Source of the DNA: Marinobacter lutaoensis
GTDB taxonomy: Bacteria; Pseudomonadota; Gammaproteobacteria; Pseudomonadales; Oleiphilaceae
Direction of reading: 5' to 3'
Assembly (NCBI RefSeq): GCF_001981305.1
Contig: NZ_MSCW01000007.1
Location: 620,001 to 684,000 of the forward strand
DNA length: 64,000 bases
Part shown: positions 48,063 through 56,977 of the stretch, one piece after another
Numbering within the stretch: the first letter of the stretch is position 1
How the letters are laid out: each line of letters opens with the position of its first letter
Position numbers and translations under genes: made by a program
Notes under the pieces: generated by a model
What the model was told of the DNA's origin: nothing
Databases searched by the model: none
The model's input: the letters and a program-made list of their open reading frames with translations, nothing else

Positions 48063-48789
48063 GTGCCGGCGCTGTGTCATCGCCGGCCGCAACCAACGGC
48101 CCGGCGATGACCGCCCGTACCTCCTCCATGAGGGCCTCCAGAGGCTTATCGGTGGCGGCCACCGGCGGGTGCACGATGACGTGAATCTCCCCGGAGGTGA
48201 ACGCCGCCCGCCCCTTGGGCAGGCGCTCATGGGAGCCCACCACGGTCACCGGCAGAATTGGTAGGCCACCGTCCCGGGCAATCACGAAGCCGCCGCGTTT
48301 GAACGGCAGCAGCCGGCCATCGCGGGAGCGGGTGCCCTCGGGAAACAGCAGGATTCCGGTCCCCTCGGGCAGCTGCGCCACGCCCCGCCGGATGCTCTCC
48401 AGTGCGTCGCTGCCCCGGGAACGGTCGATGAACAGGTTACGGGACGCTTCCAGCGCCAGCCCGAACAGAGGTACCTTGCGCAATTCCTTCTTGATCACCC
48501 AGCGGTACTGTAGCCCGAGCGACAGCACCAGGGCGGGCGGATCGAGATACGAAGCGTGGTTGCTCAGAATCACGTACTTCTGCCCCTTCCGGATATGCTC
48601 CAGGCCGCTCACCCGGAGACGAATACCACACACCTTCAGGATCACCCAGGCATAGACCTGAGTCCCATGGAACGCCGCATCTCCCCGCTTGCCCAGCAAG
48701 GCGGCGAACAGAATCGGGAAAAACAGAACCAGGGTGAGCGCAACGGCCCAGGACAGGATCCAGGCGGCTTTAACGAAGCGGAACAGCAT
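48031..48789 (-). CDS. plsC: 1-acyl-sn-glycerol-3-phosphate acyltransferase
   Basis: Makes phosphatidic acid from lysophosphatidic acid at the inner membrane. One N-terminal membrane helix (WILSWAVALTLVLFFPILFAA) precedes the acyltransferase core with SNHASYLD (HX4D catalytic motif), FIDRSRGSDA, FPEGTRSRDG and a VTVVGSHE segment. The start at ATG 48787-48789 has GGGAG upstream and gives 252 residues. Confidence 0.93.
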   Translation of the reverse strand: MLFRFVKAAWILSWAVALTLVLFFPILFAALLGKRGDAAFHGTQVYAWVILKVCGIRLRVSGLEHIRKGQKYVILSNHASYLDPPALVLSLGLQYRWVIKKELRKVPLFGLALEASRNLFIDRSRGSDALESIRRGVAQLPEGTGILLFPEGTRSRDGRLLPFKRGGFVIARDGGLPILPVTVVGSHERLPKGRAAFTSGEIHVIVHPPVAATDKPLEALMEEVRAVIAGPLVAAGDDTAPAPSRQTGAGKI

Positions 48790-48875
48790 GAAGTCTCCCG
48801 GCAGGTCTCGACAACGGATGTACACGAGGCACAGGGAGATAAAGATTACAGGGTTGCGGGCAAATCACAAAAAAC

Positions 48876-48902
48876 AAAAAAGGCAGCGTACGCTGCCTTT
48901 TT
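48876..48902. terminator. Rho-independent terminator of cold-shock gene
   Basis: A-tract, GGCAGCG-TA-CGCTGCC stem, T5. It lies just after the cold-shock stop codon on the minus strand and could also stop transcripts entering from the left. Confidence 0.9.
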
Positions 48903-48925
48903 CTGTGTCGCGAATCCCGAGGGAT

Positions 48926-49132
48926 TTAGAGAGCGACCACGTTCTCCGCCTGCGGGCCTTTCTGGCCTTGAGTCACGGTGAACTCGACCTGCTGGCCTTC
49001 GGCCAGGGTCTTGAAGCCGGAACCCTGGATGGCGCTGTAGTGAACGAACACGTCCGGGCCATTTTCGCGGGTGATGAAGCCAAAGCCTTTCGCTTCGTTG
49101 AAGAACTTGACGGTACCAGTAACAGTAGACAT
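48926..49132 (-). CDS. CspA-family cold-shock/nucleic-acid-binding protein
   Basis: 68-residue single OB-fold protein. RNP1 is KGFGFI and RNP2 VFVHYSAI. The start at ATG 49130-49132 ([16 protein letters not shown]) has AGGAAG upstream; the upstream open frame is not part of the protein. It binds single-stranded RNA and DNA. The A/T-containing leader is compatible with cold-shock control, but no cold box was identified. Confidence 0.97.
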   Translation of the reverse strand: MSTVTGTVKFFNEAKGFGFITRENGPDVFVHYSAIQGSGFKTLAEGQQVEFTVTQGQKGPQAENVVAL

Positions 49133-49367
49133 AGGAAACTTCCTGAAATCAATCAAAATGAGGGTGCCGAGCCGGAACATCCGGATCAGCGTTTACGGAA
49201 ATACAGAACTCGCTTAATCAAAAACAGGACGGCACTACTGAACTACAGGTACGTCTTATTCACGAAAAGCTTTACTGACTCTTTCCTTGAAGCTCAACTT
49301 TACTCGGGTCATTCCCGAAAGCCAAGCGCTTTTTTTCATAACGGCGTAAGTAAAGCTACCCATGGGC
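49133..49367. promoter_or_regulatory. Region upstream of the cold-shock gene
   Basis: 235 bases between the cold-shock gene and fluC, both on the minus strand. It probably contains the cold-shock promoter and long leader. A CGGG-TCATT-CCCG hairpin lies around 49308-49320, followed by a T7 run on the plus strand. No gene seen. Confidence 0.4.
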
Positions 49368-49748
49368 TCATCCCTTCAACAGGGAGAAGCTGCAAAAGCC
49401 CAGCGCGGTCATCAGCAGCGACCCGAGCACATGTGCCAGGATACCCGCCAGAGCCATGGCCCATTTGCCCTCCTGCAGCGCCGAGAACATCTCCAGGGAA
49501 AAGGTGGAAAAGGTGGTCAGGGCACCGCACAGGCCGGTCACGGCAAACAGCCGCCACTCCGGCGCCAGCGAGCTGCCATGGGTGAAATAGGCCATCAGTA
49601 GACCGATCAGCCAGCCCCCGGCCAGGTTGGCCACCAGGGTCCCGATGGGAATCGCGTGATAGGTGCTGTTGAGCCAGAGCCCGAGTCCCCAGCGAAGGTT
49701 GGCGCCGACGACCGCGCCCAGACTGACCGCTACAACCGAAAGCCACAT
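49368..49748 (-). CDS. fluC: Fluoride ion channel Fluc/CrcB
   Basis: A 126-residue, four-helix membrane protein forming dual-topology dimers that export fluoride. Conserved positions are GANLRWGLG, the pore Asn in GTLVANLAGGWLIG and the phenylalanine-box segment GLCGALTTFSTFSLE. No fluoride riboswitch is recognisable upstream. It is downstream of fadE with a hairpin between. Confidence 0.95.
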   Translation of the reverse strand: MWLSVVAVSLGAVVGANLRWGLGLWLNSTYHAIPIGTLVANLAGGWLIGLLMAYFTHGSSLAPEWRLFAVTGLCGALTTFSTFSLEMFSALQEGKWAMALAGILAHVLGSLLMTALGFCSFSLLKG

Positions 49749-49774
49749 TGCCCGGAACTCCCCTCGAAAACGAC

Positions 49775-49800
49775 AGAAGGCGCCAGAACCGGCGCCTTCT
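49775..49800 (-). terminator. Hairpin between fadE and fluC
   Basis: AGAAGGCGCC-AGAACC-GGCGCCTTCT, a perfect 10-bp stem. Read on the minus strand a short TTTT follows a few bases later. Probable fadE terminator. Confidence 0.65.
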
Positions 49801-49827
49801 ATTACAGTACGGAAACGCCGGCCACAA

Positions 49828-52278
49828 TCAAGCCGCGTTGTGGTCGATCAGCGTGTCCCGGTTGCGGGCGAAGGCGTCGAACGGGAAGTCGTCCACCGTC
49901 AGCATGTCCAGCACGGAGCGCTCGTACTCGCGCATGAAGTCCGCCTCCTCCTGGGTGAACACCCCCGCCGCCAGCGCGGCCTCGAAGCGTTCCTCCGGAT
50001 GCAGCGCGGTGGCCGGCAGCTCGCCCTTAGCGTAGGCCCGGGTGGCCTTGCGATACAACTGCTCGGCCTTGTCGTAGTCCCTGAGCAGAGCGTTGTAACG
50101 TGCCACCGGGTTGTCCACCCCCCCGTCTTCCTGAGTGGTCCAGGCCCCGGCCAGCAGCTTGTGCCGCAGTGCGCTGTCGGTGGAGACCAGCCGCGCCAGG
50201 GTCCGGGTGAGCTCATCGCCCGGCGCCGGCCAACGCCGCCCCAGCGGCAGGGTGATGGCCCTGAGGACCAGGGCCACCGGGCGGTTCGGCAGGTTCTCCA
50301 GGAATTCCAGGAGCGCCGTTTCGGTGCGGTGCAGCAGCAGGGTCAGGCTGTAGTCCATCAACGCCCGCTCCCCCTCCACCGGCTGGGTCTCGTACCAGTG
50401 CTTCAGCACCATGGAGGCCAGGTACAGGTTGGCGAGCATGTCGCCCAGACGCGCGGAAATCAGCTCCCGCATCTTGAGTTCGCTGCCCAGCGTGGTCATG
50501 GCGGCATCCGCGCACAGGCCGAAGGCAGCGCTGAACCGGGACACCGCCTGGGCATAGCGGCGGCTGGCGCTGTCAAACGGTACCTCGGCCCGCCCCAGCC
50601 CCAGCGCCTGGGTGAAGGCCCGGGCGGCGTTGCCGAAAATTAGGCCGGCGTGGCCGAAGAACGCCTTGTCGAAGGCCCGCAGGTCGTCGTTGTCCTTGGC
50701 CGCCAGCTCCGCCAACACATAAGGGTGGCAGCGGATGGCGCCCTGGCCAAAGATCATCAGGCTGCGGGTCATGATGTTGGCGCCCTCCACGGTGATGGAG
50801 ACGGCGGCGCCGCTGTAGCTGAGCGCCAGGTAGTTACGCGGCCCGAGGGTGACGGTCTTGCCGCCGTGCACGTCCATGGCATCGTTGAGCACCGCCCGCT
50901 GGAACTCGGTCAGGTGATACTTCAGGATCGCCGACGGCACCGCCGGTTTCTGGCCATGGTCGATCATATTGGCGGTGTGGTTCACCGAGGCTTGGGCGAT
51001 GTAGGTCCGGGCAGCGATGCGCGCCAGGGGTTCCTGCACGCCTTCCAGGTCCGCCACCGGCGTGTTGAACTGGCGCCGGATGCGAGTGAAGCCTCCCGCC
51101 GTGCCAAGCGCGAACGCGGAAATGCCCGCCGCGCCGGACGGCAGGGTGATGCAGCGGCCCACCGACAGACACTCCACCAGCATGCGCCAGCCCTGCCCGG
51201 CCATGTCGATGCCGCCGATGATGTAGTCCAGGGGAATGAACACGTCCTTGCCCCGGATCGGCCCGTTCATGAACGGGCTGCCCACCGGACAGTGCCGGCG
51301 GCCGATCTCCATGCCCGGGGTGTCGCGGGGGATCAGGGCGCAGGTGATGCCGTAATCCTCCTTGTCACCAAGCAGGCCATCCGGGTCGAACAGGCGGAAG
51401 GCAAGACCGACCACGGTGGCCACCGGCGCCAAGGTGATCCAGCGCTTCTCGAAGTTCAGGCGAATGCCGAGCACTTCCTTGCCGTCCACGGTCTGCTTGC
51501 AGACGATGCCTTTGTCCGGCAGGGACGTGGCGTCGGAGCCGGCGCGCGGGCCGGTCAGGCCGAAACAGGGAATTTCCCGGCCGTCGGCCAGCCGTGGCAG
51601 GTAGTGCTGTTTCTGCGCCTCGGTACCGTACTTAACCAGCAGCTCGCCGGGCCCCAGGGAGTTGGGCACACCGACGGTCACCATCAGCATCTCGTTGGCG
51701 GCGAGCTTCTGCAGCACGGCGGTCTGGGCTTTGGCAGAGAAGCCGAGCCCGCCGTATTCTTTCGGAATGATCATGCCGAAGAATTTTTCCTTCTTGAGGA
51801 ACTCCCACAGCTCCCCGGGCAGGTCCGCCCGTTCCACCGCCAGATCCCAGGCGTTGCATAGGGCAATGGCCTGGGTGCACTGGTTGTCCAGGAACGCCTG
51901 CTCCTCGTCGGTCAGTCCCGTGTGCCGGTTGACCAGCAGGCTGTGCCAGTCCGGGCGGCCGGTGAACAGCTCGCCGTCCCAGCCCACGGTACCCGCTTCC
52001 AGCGCCACCTTCTCGGTGTCCGACACCTTGGGCGCGACCTGTTTGAACACGGCGAAGATTTTCGGGGTCAGCCAGCTGCGGCGGAAGCCGGGCAAACCGG
52101 CCGCAGCGGTGACGGCCGCACCCGCGAACAGCAGCAGCGCCAGCCAGCCGCTGGCCAGCACGCAGGACAGCAGGCCCACCACCACCATGACACCGATGGC
52201 CGGCTTCGCCCCGGCCTCCCGGCGCATGACGACGAGCAGCCCCGCCAGCGCAACCAGAAACAGCAAGAGAGTGATCAT
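49828..52278 (-). CDS. fadE: Acyl-CoA dehydrogenase FadE
   Basis: First oxidation of fatty-acid beta-oxidation. 816 residues, matching E. coli FadE (814), with two N-terminal membrane segments (MITLLLFLVALAGLLVVM and the following hydrophobic stretch), the acyl-CoA dehydrogenase core (FGLTGPRAGSDATSLPDKG, VECLSVGRCITLPSGAAG, AMDVHGGKTVTLGPRNYL) and a C-terminal DUF1974 extension. The start is at ATG 52276-52278 with GAGGA upstream; the much longer upstream open frame is not conserved. A strong inverted repeat 78-106 bases upstream may be an operator. Confidence 0.96.
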   Translation of the reverse strand: MITLLLFLVALAGLLVVMRREAGAKPAIGVMVVVGLLSCVLASGWLALLLFAGAAVTAAAGLPGFRRSWLTPKIFAVFKQVAPKVSDTEKVALEAGTVGWDGELFTGRPDWHSLLVNRHTGLTDEEQAFLDNQCTQAIALCNAWDLAVERADLPGELWEFLKKEKFFGMIIPKEYGGLGFSAKAQTAVLQKLAANEMLMVTVGVPNSLGPGELLVKYGTEAQKQHYLPRLADGREIPCFGLTGPRAGSDATSLPDKGIVCKQTVDGKEVLGIRLNFEKRWITLAPVATVVGLAFRLFDPDGLLGDKEDYGITCALIPRDTPGMEIGRRHCPVGSPFMNGPIRGKDVFIPLDYIIGGIDMAGQGWRMLVECLSVGRCITLPSGAAGISAFALGTAGGFTRIRRQFNTPVADLEGVQEPLARIAARTYIAQASVNHTANMIDHGQKPAVPSAILKYHLTEFQRAVLNDAMDVHGGKTVTLGPRNYLALSYSGAAVSITVEGANIMTRSLMIFGQGAIRCHPYVLAELAAKDNDDLRAFDKAFFGHAGLIFGNAARAFTQALGLGRAEVPFDSASRRYAQAVSRFSAAFGLCADAAMTTLGSELKMRELISARLGDMLANLYLASMVLKHWYETQPVEGERALMDYSLTLLLHRTETALLEFLENLPNRPVALVLRAITLPLGRRWPAPGDELTRTLARLVSTDSALRHKLLAGAWTTQEDGGVDNPVARYNALLRDYDKAEQLYRKATRAYAKGELPATALHPEERFEAALAAGVFTQEEADFMREYERSVLDMLTVDDFPFDAFARNRDTLIDHNAA

Positions 52279-52355
52279 AAGCGTTCCTCTGTCCTCCTTG
52301 GATAACGGGCTCACCGGCCCCGAGCACCTGCCGGAACCGGGGCGAACGGTCTGGT

Positions 52356-52384
52356 TCCGAATACGGTCACGGTACCGTATCGGA
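52356..52384. promoter_or_regulatory. Inverted repeat upstream of fadE
   Basis: TCCGAATACGG (52356-52366) pairs with CCGTATCGGA (52375-52384) with one extra A. Within it ACGGTACCGT (52369-52378) is a perfect 10-bp palindrome. The position fits a fadE operator. Confidence 0.5.
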
Positions 52385-52402
52385 TGAAAGGTGACCAGAC
52401 GG

Positions 52403-52424
52403 CATCGGCGGCACGCTGCCGATG
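52403..52424 (-). terminator. Hairpin just after rapA
   Basis: CATCGGC (52403-52409) and GCCGATG (52418-52424) form a perfect 7-bp stem, beginning four bases past the rapA stop codon. No T-run follows, so termination is uncertain. Confidence 0.4.
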
Positions 52425-52427
52425 TGT

Positions 52428-55289
52428 CTAGGCGGTCACAATCACCCGGATGCCTTCGAGGGCCAGGCTGGCGTGGCCGATGGCCTCCCGGGCCGCGGCC
52501 AGCTGGTCGCGGAAGAAGTCGATCTCCGATTCGCGGATGGCGGGGTTGACCTGGCGCAACGCTTCCAGCCGGCGGATCTCCGGCAGGAACATCGCTTCCA
52601 CCCGGGCCAGTGCCTGGGCTTTCAGCGGTTCCAGGTGCGGCGCGGCAAGCCGCTCGGCATGGCCCACCAGGGTGTCCACCTGTGGCCGGATCTTGGGCAC
52701 GATGGCCTGGGCCGTGCGCCGACGGATGTTGGCGCACAGTTCGTTCAGGCGTTCATGGGGCAGCGCCTTGGACAGTTCCTTGCCCTGCATGTCCACCACC
52801 AGCCGCAACGGCGATACCGGCAGGTACCGGGTCAGCTGCAGCGACTCCGGCGCCGGGCAATGCACCGTGAACAGCGCCTCCAGCAACAGGGTACCTGGCG
52901 GCAGCGCTTTCACGCTCAGGCTGGCCAGGGCCGCCTTGCCCAGACCGGAACTGGTGACCGAGTCCATCACTCCGGTCACCATCGGGTGTTCCCAGCTCAT
53001 GAATGCCAGATCCTCCCGCTCCAGCGCCTCGGTGCGGCTCCAGGTTACGGTCAGGCCATCGTCCGGCAGGCCCTCGACGTGGCCGGCCTGGTACTGTTCT
53101 CCGGGCCGCAGCACATCGGAGTGGTCGCCGTGTTCCTCAACGTCGACGCCCAGAATGTCGAAGGCCTGCAGCATGTAGTCACGCACCCGGGCCCCGGCTT
53201 CTTCCTCCTCGATGGTGGCGATCAACCCATCGGCCACCTCACGGCGGCAGGAGTTCAACTCGATCAGGGCATCCCGGCCGTTTTGCAGCATCGCCTTCAG
53301 ACGCCGGGTTTCATGGGCGGAAGCCTCGATCAGCGACGCCAGCGCACCGGTGTCGCCGGCCAGGGCCTGCTGCCAAGTCTCGCGCACCGCGGCCATCACC
53401 GCCACGCCGACGGCACAGCTTTCCTCGAATGCCCCCAGCCCGTCCTGGAACCAGCGGTACTGCACTTCCTGGCTGGTGCCTTCCAGATAGGGGATGTGGA
53501 TCTGGATGGTCTCGGTCTGGCCGATGCGGTCCAGGCGACCAATCCGCTGTTCCAACAAATCCGGGTTCTCTGGCAGGTCGAACAGCACCAAGTGGTGGGC
53601 GAACTGGAAGTTGCGCCCCTCGCTGCCGATCTCCGAGCAGATCAGCGCCTGGGCACCCTGCTCGTGGTCGGCGAAATAGGCGGCGGCGCGATCCCGCTCC
53701 ACCAGGTTGAGGTGCTCATGGAAGGCCGCGCTGCGGATGCCCGCCCGCAGTTGCAGGTAATGCTCCAGGGCCATGGCGGTGCTGGCGTGGGCGCAGATCA
53801 CCACCACTTTGGCCGGGCGCAACTGTTTCAGGGTCCGCTCCAGCCAGGCCACCCTCGGGTCCTCGGCCAGCCACTGCTCCGGCTCCAGGTCCTGTTCCGG
53901 GCTCAGCCCCGGCAACCCGGTCCGGCAGCCGTCGTACAGGGGCGGGCACGGCAGCGGCACCGGCCGGGCCCGGCGTTCCGGGAAGCCCTGGATGGCGGCC
54001 CGGGTATTGCGGAACAGCACCCGGCCGGTGCCGTGGCGGTCCAGCAGTGCATCGACGATGGCCCGGCGCGGGTCTGCCTCCTGCTCCAGGGCATCCAGTT
54101 CATCGCCCAGCCAGTCCCGCAAGGCCTCCCGGTCTTCGGCGCGGACCGGCTCTTCCACCAGCAGACGCCGGACCACGGCGTTCAGTGCCTCGTACTGGGC
54201 CTCTTCCTGGCGGAACGCGTCCAGGTCATGGAAGCGCGCCGGATCCAGCAGGCGCAGACGGGCAAAGTGGCTGGCCATCCCCACCTGTTCCGGGGTGGCG
54301 GTCAGCAGCAACAGGCCCCGGGTACGCTCGGCCAGCGCCTCCACCAGTGCGTATTCCGGGCTCGGAGACTCCGGCTCCCAGGCCAGGTGGTGCGCCTCGT
54401 CCACCACCATCAGATCCCAGGGCGCCGCCAGCACGTGCTCGCGGGCCCCCGGATGGCGGGTCAGAAAGTCGAGGCTGCACAGCACCAGCTGTTCGCTCTC
54501 GAAGGGGTTCTCGGAGTATTCGTCACCAAAGATGTGGTTCACCAGCGCGTCGATGTCGTCCTCGTCTTCCTTGAGGGCGTCGTAACGGGCTTGGTCGATG
54601 ATCGAGAAACGCAGGTTGAAGCGGCGCAGCATTTCCACCAGCCACTGATGGATCAGGGAATCCGGCACCACCACCAGCACCCGGCGCGCGCGGCCGGTAT
54701 GCAGCTGATAGTGCAGAATCAGCCCCGCCTCGATGGTCTTGCCCAGGCCCACCTCGTCGGCCAGCAACACCCTCGGTGCGTGGCGGCGAGCCACTTCGTG
54801 GGCAATGTAGATCTGGTGCGGCAGGTGCTGGGTCCGCGCGCCGATCAGGCCCTGGGCCCGGGAGCCGCGCAGCCGGTCCAGATGTTGGAAGGTGGCGTAG
54901 CGCAGGCGGAAGGCGCCGTTGCGATCAAACTGGCCGGCGAACAACCGCTGGTGCGGGGCCGAGAAATTCAGGGTCCCGGACAGTTTTACTTCGGAAATGT
55001 CATGAAGCCCGCCGTCGGCATCGGCGGCGTGATACATCAGCACACCGCCGATGTCGTCCACGTCCCGGACCGTGTAGGTGTTGCCGTCAAAGGTCTCAAT
55101 CTCCTCGCCCACCTGAAACACGATGCGCGAAAGGGGGGCGTTGTCGATGGCGTAGGTCCGCTCCTCGTCGGCGGCGGGAAAACCGAGGGTCACCCGGCGC
55201 CCGGACACCTCGGTGACGATTCCCAACCCCAAGCCGGTGTCGCTGTGGCTGACCCAGCGTTGACCAATGACAAAGTCCGATGTTTCCAA
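52428..55289 (-). CDS. rapA: RNA polymerase-associated SWI2/SNF2 ATPase RapA
   Basis: Recycles RNA polymerase after transcription. 953 residues colinear with E. coli RapA (968): N-terminal FVIGQRWVSHSDTGLGLG, RRHAPRVLLADEVGLGKTIEAG (Walker A), VVDEAHHLAWEPE, LLTATPEQVGMASHFARLRLLDP, LLCSEIGSEGRNFQF-like ALICSEIGSEGRNFQFAHH and EQRIGRLDRIGQ. The start is a TTG at 55287-55289, four bases after GGAGG, which places the conserved GQRW near the N-terminus. Confidence 0.97.
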   Translation of the reverse strand: METSDFVIGQRWVSHSDTGLGLGIVTEVSGRRVTLGFPAADEERTYAIDNAPLSRIVFQVGEEIETFDGNTYTVRDVDDIGGVLMYHAADADGGLHDISEVKLSGTLNFSAPHQRLFAGQFDRNGAFRLRYATFQHLDRLRGSRAQGLIGARTQHLPHQIYIAHEVARRHAPRVLLADEVGLGKTIEAGLILHYQLHTGRARRVLVVVPDSLIHQWLVEMLRRFNLRFSIIDQARYDALKEDEDDIDALVNHIFGDEYSENPFESEQLVLCSLDFLTRHPGAREHVLAAPWDLMVVDEAHHLAWEPESPSPEYALVEALAERTRGLLLLTATPEQVGMASHFARLRLLDPARFHDLDAFRQEEAQYEALNAVVRRLLVEEPVRAEDREALRDWLGDELDALEQEADPRRAIVDALLDRHGTGRVLFRNTRAAIQGFPERRARPVPLPCPPLYDGCRTGLPGLSPEQDLEPEQWLAEDPRVAWLERTLKQLRPAKVVVICAHASTAMALEHYLQLRAGIRSAAFHEHLNLVERDRAAAYFADHEQGAQALICSEIGSEGRNFQFAHHLVLFDLPENPDLLEQRIGRLDRIGQTETIQIHIPYLEGTSQEVQYRWFQDGLGAFEESCAVGVAVMAAVRETWQQALAGDTGALASLIEASAHETRRLKAMLQNGRDALIELNSCRREVADGLIATIEEEEAGARVRDYMLQAFDILGVDVEEHGDHSDVLRPGEQYQAGHVEGLPDDGLTVTWSRTEALEREDLAFMSWEHPMVTGVMDSVTSSGLGKAALASLSVKALPPGTLLLEALFTVHCPAPESLQLTRYLPVSPLRLVVDMQGKELSKALPHERLNELCANIRRRTAQAIVPKIRPQVDTLVGHAERLAAPHLEPLKAQALARVEAMFLPEIRRLEALRQVNPAIRESEIDFFRDQLAAAREAIGHASLALEGIRVIVTA

Positions 55290-55320
55290 GAAGCCTCCAA
55301 AAACCGTGTTGCGTGTATTG

Positions 55321-56070
55321 TTACTTGCGAGTTGAACCGTTTTCCCGCACCCAGTAGGCGGTAGCGCCACACACCGCCGCCGGCACCACCACCAGGTTCA
55401 GGACCGGCACCATGGCGGCCAGCGCCACCGGCACACCGAACCCCAGCGCCGACAGCCGGGTATCCGCCAGCAGACGGCGCAAGGCCGGGAAGCTGACCTT
55501 GTGGTTGTCCGCCGGGTAGTCCACGTACTGGAGCGCCATCATCCAGCTGTTGAACAGGAACCAGAGCAGCGCCGCCGCCAGGTTCACCACCGGAATCAGA
55601 CCGACCAGGAACAGCGCCAGCGCCCGTGGCAGGTAGTAGGCAATCTTCTGCAGTTCGCGCCAGAGTGCCCGGGGAATGTCGCGCAAGATGGCCGCCCAGC
55701 CGCCTTCCGTGCTCACCTCCTGACCGGTCAGGTGCTGTTCGGTCAGCTCCGCCAAGTAACCGTAGAACGGCGCGCCGATCAGGTTGGCCACGATTACGAA
55801 GCCGTAGGCCAGCATCAGCAGGATGACCGCGCCGTACAGCAGCCAGAACAGCCAGTCCAGCGCCTGCAGCCAGCTCCAGTCGGGCAGCCAGGACATCACC
55901 GTGGCGATCAGGATGGCAAAACCCTCGGCCATCAGGTAAAAGAGAAGACTGAAAAGCACCACGTTGATGACCAGCGGAACGATGACGAACAGACGCAGGC
56001 GGGGCTGTCGAATGAGCCGGAAGCCCTCACCCAGGTAGCCCAGTCCACGAAAAAAGTTTCCCTTGAGCAT
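55321..56070 (-). CDS. cysZ: Sulfate transporter CysZ
   Basis: 249-residue inner-membrane protein with four to six helices, the EI24/CysZ family. Recognisable are GLGYLGEGFRLIRQPRLRLFVIVPLVINVVLF at the N-terminus, FWLLYGAVILLMLAYGFVIVANLIGAPFYG and GLIPVVNLAAALLWFLFNSWMMALQYVDYPADNH. It imports sulfate for cysteine synthesis. It is upstream of rapA on the same strand, 31 bases before the rapA start. Confidence 0.92.
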   Translation of the reverse strand: MLKGNFFRGLGYLGEGFRLIRQPRLRLFVIVPLVINVVLFSLLFYLMAEGFAILIATVMSWLPDWSWLQALDWLFWLLYGAVILLMLAYGFVIVANLIGAPFYGYLAELTEQHLTGQEVSTEGGWAAILRDIPRALWRELQKIAYYLPRALALFLVGLIPVVNLAAALLWFLFNSWMMALQYVDYPADNHKVSFPALRRLLADTRLSALGFGVPVALAAMVPVLNLVVVPAAVCGATAYWVRENGSTRK

Positions 56071-56166
56071 CGCTGGCCAACCTCCGCTTCAATGACAGTG
56101 ACGGGGCGCAAAGCATATCATGTTGACTCTGCTCCAACAGCCCGGGAGGCCCTACGGAAAGTCCCC

Positions 56167-56562
56167 ATGGCATCCATGAAGAACGCCCTGCTGGGCAACC
56201 GCACCCTTTGGCGCGTGCTGTTCGCGCTGTCGGTCCTCGCCATCCTGGTGCTCGCCACGGCGGATACCCGCTTCCCGCTGCCGTCGACCCCCAGCGACAA
56301 GCTCAATCACCTGCTGGCCTTCCTTGAGCTGACCCTGCTGGCGCGCCTGGGCTGGCCTGCGCTCCAGGCGTTCTGGCTGATCCCCGGACTGCTGGCGTTC
56401 GGTCTGGCCATCGAGGGTGTTCAGGCCAACCTGCCGTACCGGGATTTTTCTCTGGCCGACCTGGCCGCCGACGCCTGCGGTATTGGCCTGGGCCTGCTGC
56501 CTTGGCCGATCGTTCGCGAGGCCCGTAAGAAAGGGCTGAGAGATTCCCCGAACTCGGTGTGA
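56167..56562 (+). CDS. VanZ-like membrane protein
   Basis: 131 residues with three to four membrane segments (LWRVLFALSVLAILVLATA; LLAFLELTLLARLGW; FWLIPGLLAFGLAIEGVQ; ADACGIGLGLLPWPIV). The motif DKLNHLLAFLELTLL (DKxxHxxxF) and LADLAADACGIGLGL are typical of the VanZ-like family, whose function outside glycopeptide resistance is unknown. Start at ATG 56167 or 56176. It is divergent from cysZ. Confidence 0.82.
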   Translation: MASMKNALLGNRTLWRVLFALSVLAILVLATADTRFPLPSTPSDKLNHLLAFLELTLLARLGWPALQAFWLIPGLLAFGLAIEGVQANLPYRDFSLADLAADACGIGLGLLPWPIVREARKKGLRDSPNSV

Positions 56563-56747
56563 GACATTTCCTACATCTTGCGTGAGAATTTTCGGATTCG
56601 TTCTGTGCGCAAGCTACAGAATTACCCCCAGGAAATTTCACATCCCATTGATTTAAAATTGAAAATTAGAGACTGCCGCGCACCGGGGTAAAGGCACCTT
56701 GTGCGTAATTCACACGATTGCAACAGCGCACTTGATATAGTGACAAC
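56563..56747 (+). promoter_or_regulatory. Upstream region of the CsrB/RsmZ-like RNA
   Basis: Contains TATAGT (56736-56741), a plausible -10 ending 6 bases before the proposed RNA start, without a good -35. This is common for response-regulator-activated genes. CTGTGCGCAAGCTACAG (56603-56619), about 130-145 bases upstream, is a loosely symmetric element where a GacA/UvrY site would be expected, but it is not a good match to the published TGTAAG-N6-CTTACA. Confidence 0.35.
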
Positions 56748-56977
56748 GTCAAGGATGACATGGAACGGATGACGCACCGGATGCACCCCGGCAGGGAGCG
56801 CGGGGAGAGGCAGGGAGCCAGGGACGCCTCGCTTCAGGGATGCTCAGGGAGCGCCGGCCTGGACGCCGGCCCCACGGAGCGGCTTCAGGGACCCGCAACA
56901 CGGCAGTTGCCAAAGCGCATGGAGGCGCCGACCTGTTTCTTCGACAAGGGTAACCCGCTGGTTACCCTTTATTTTTT
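56748..56977 (+). ncRNA. CsrB/RsmZ-type CsrA-sequestering RNA
   Basis: About 230 nt holding 14 GGA triplets between 56753 and 56923, many as AGGGA or CGGAT. Several sit in hairpin loops: GTCA-AGGA-TGAC, GCA-CCGGA-TGC, GGC-AGGGA-GCC, GCT-CAGGG-AGC and GCCGGC-CTGGAC-GCCGGC. It ends in AAGGGTAACC-CGCT-GGTTACCCTT plus a T-run (56946-56977). This is the architecture of the CsrB/RsmY/RsmZ RNAs that titrate CsrA/RsmA. The terminator overlaps the last codons of the convergent methyltransferase gene. An 81-codon open frame crosses it but has no protein-like features. Confidence 0.82.

Noticed and set aside
52422..55364. 980-codon plus-strand frame opposite rapA
   Set aside because: Its length is only a by-product of GC-rich codon usage; rapA on the minus strand has every family motif.
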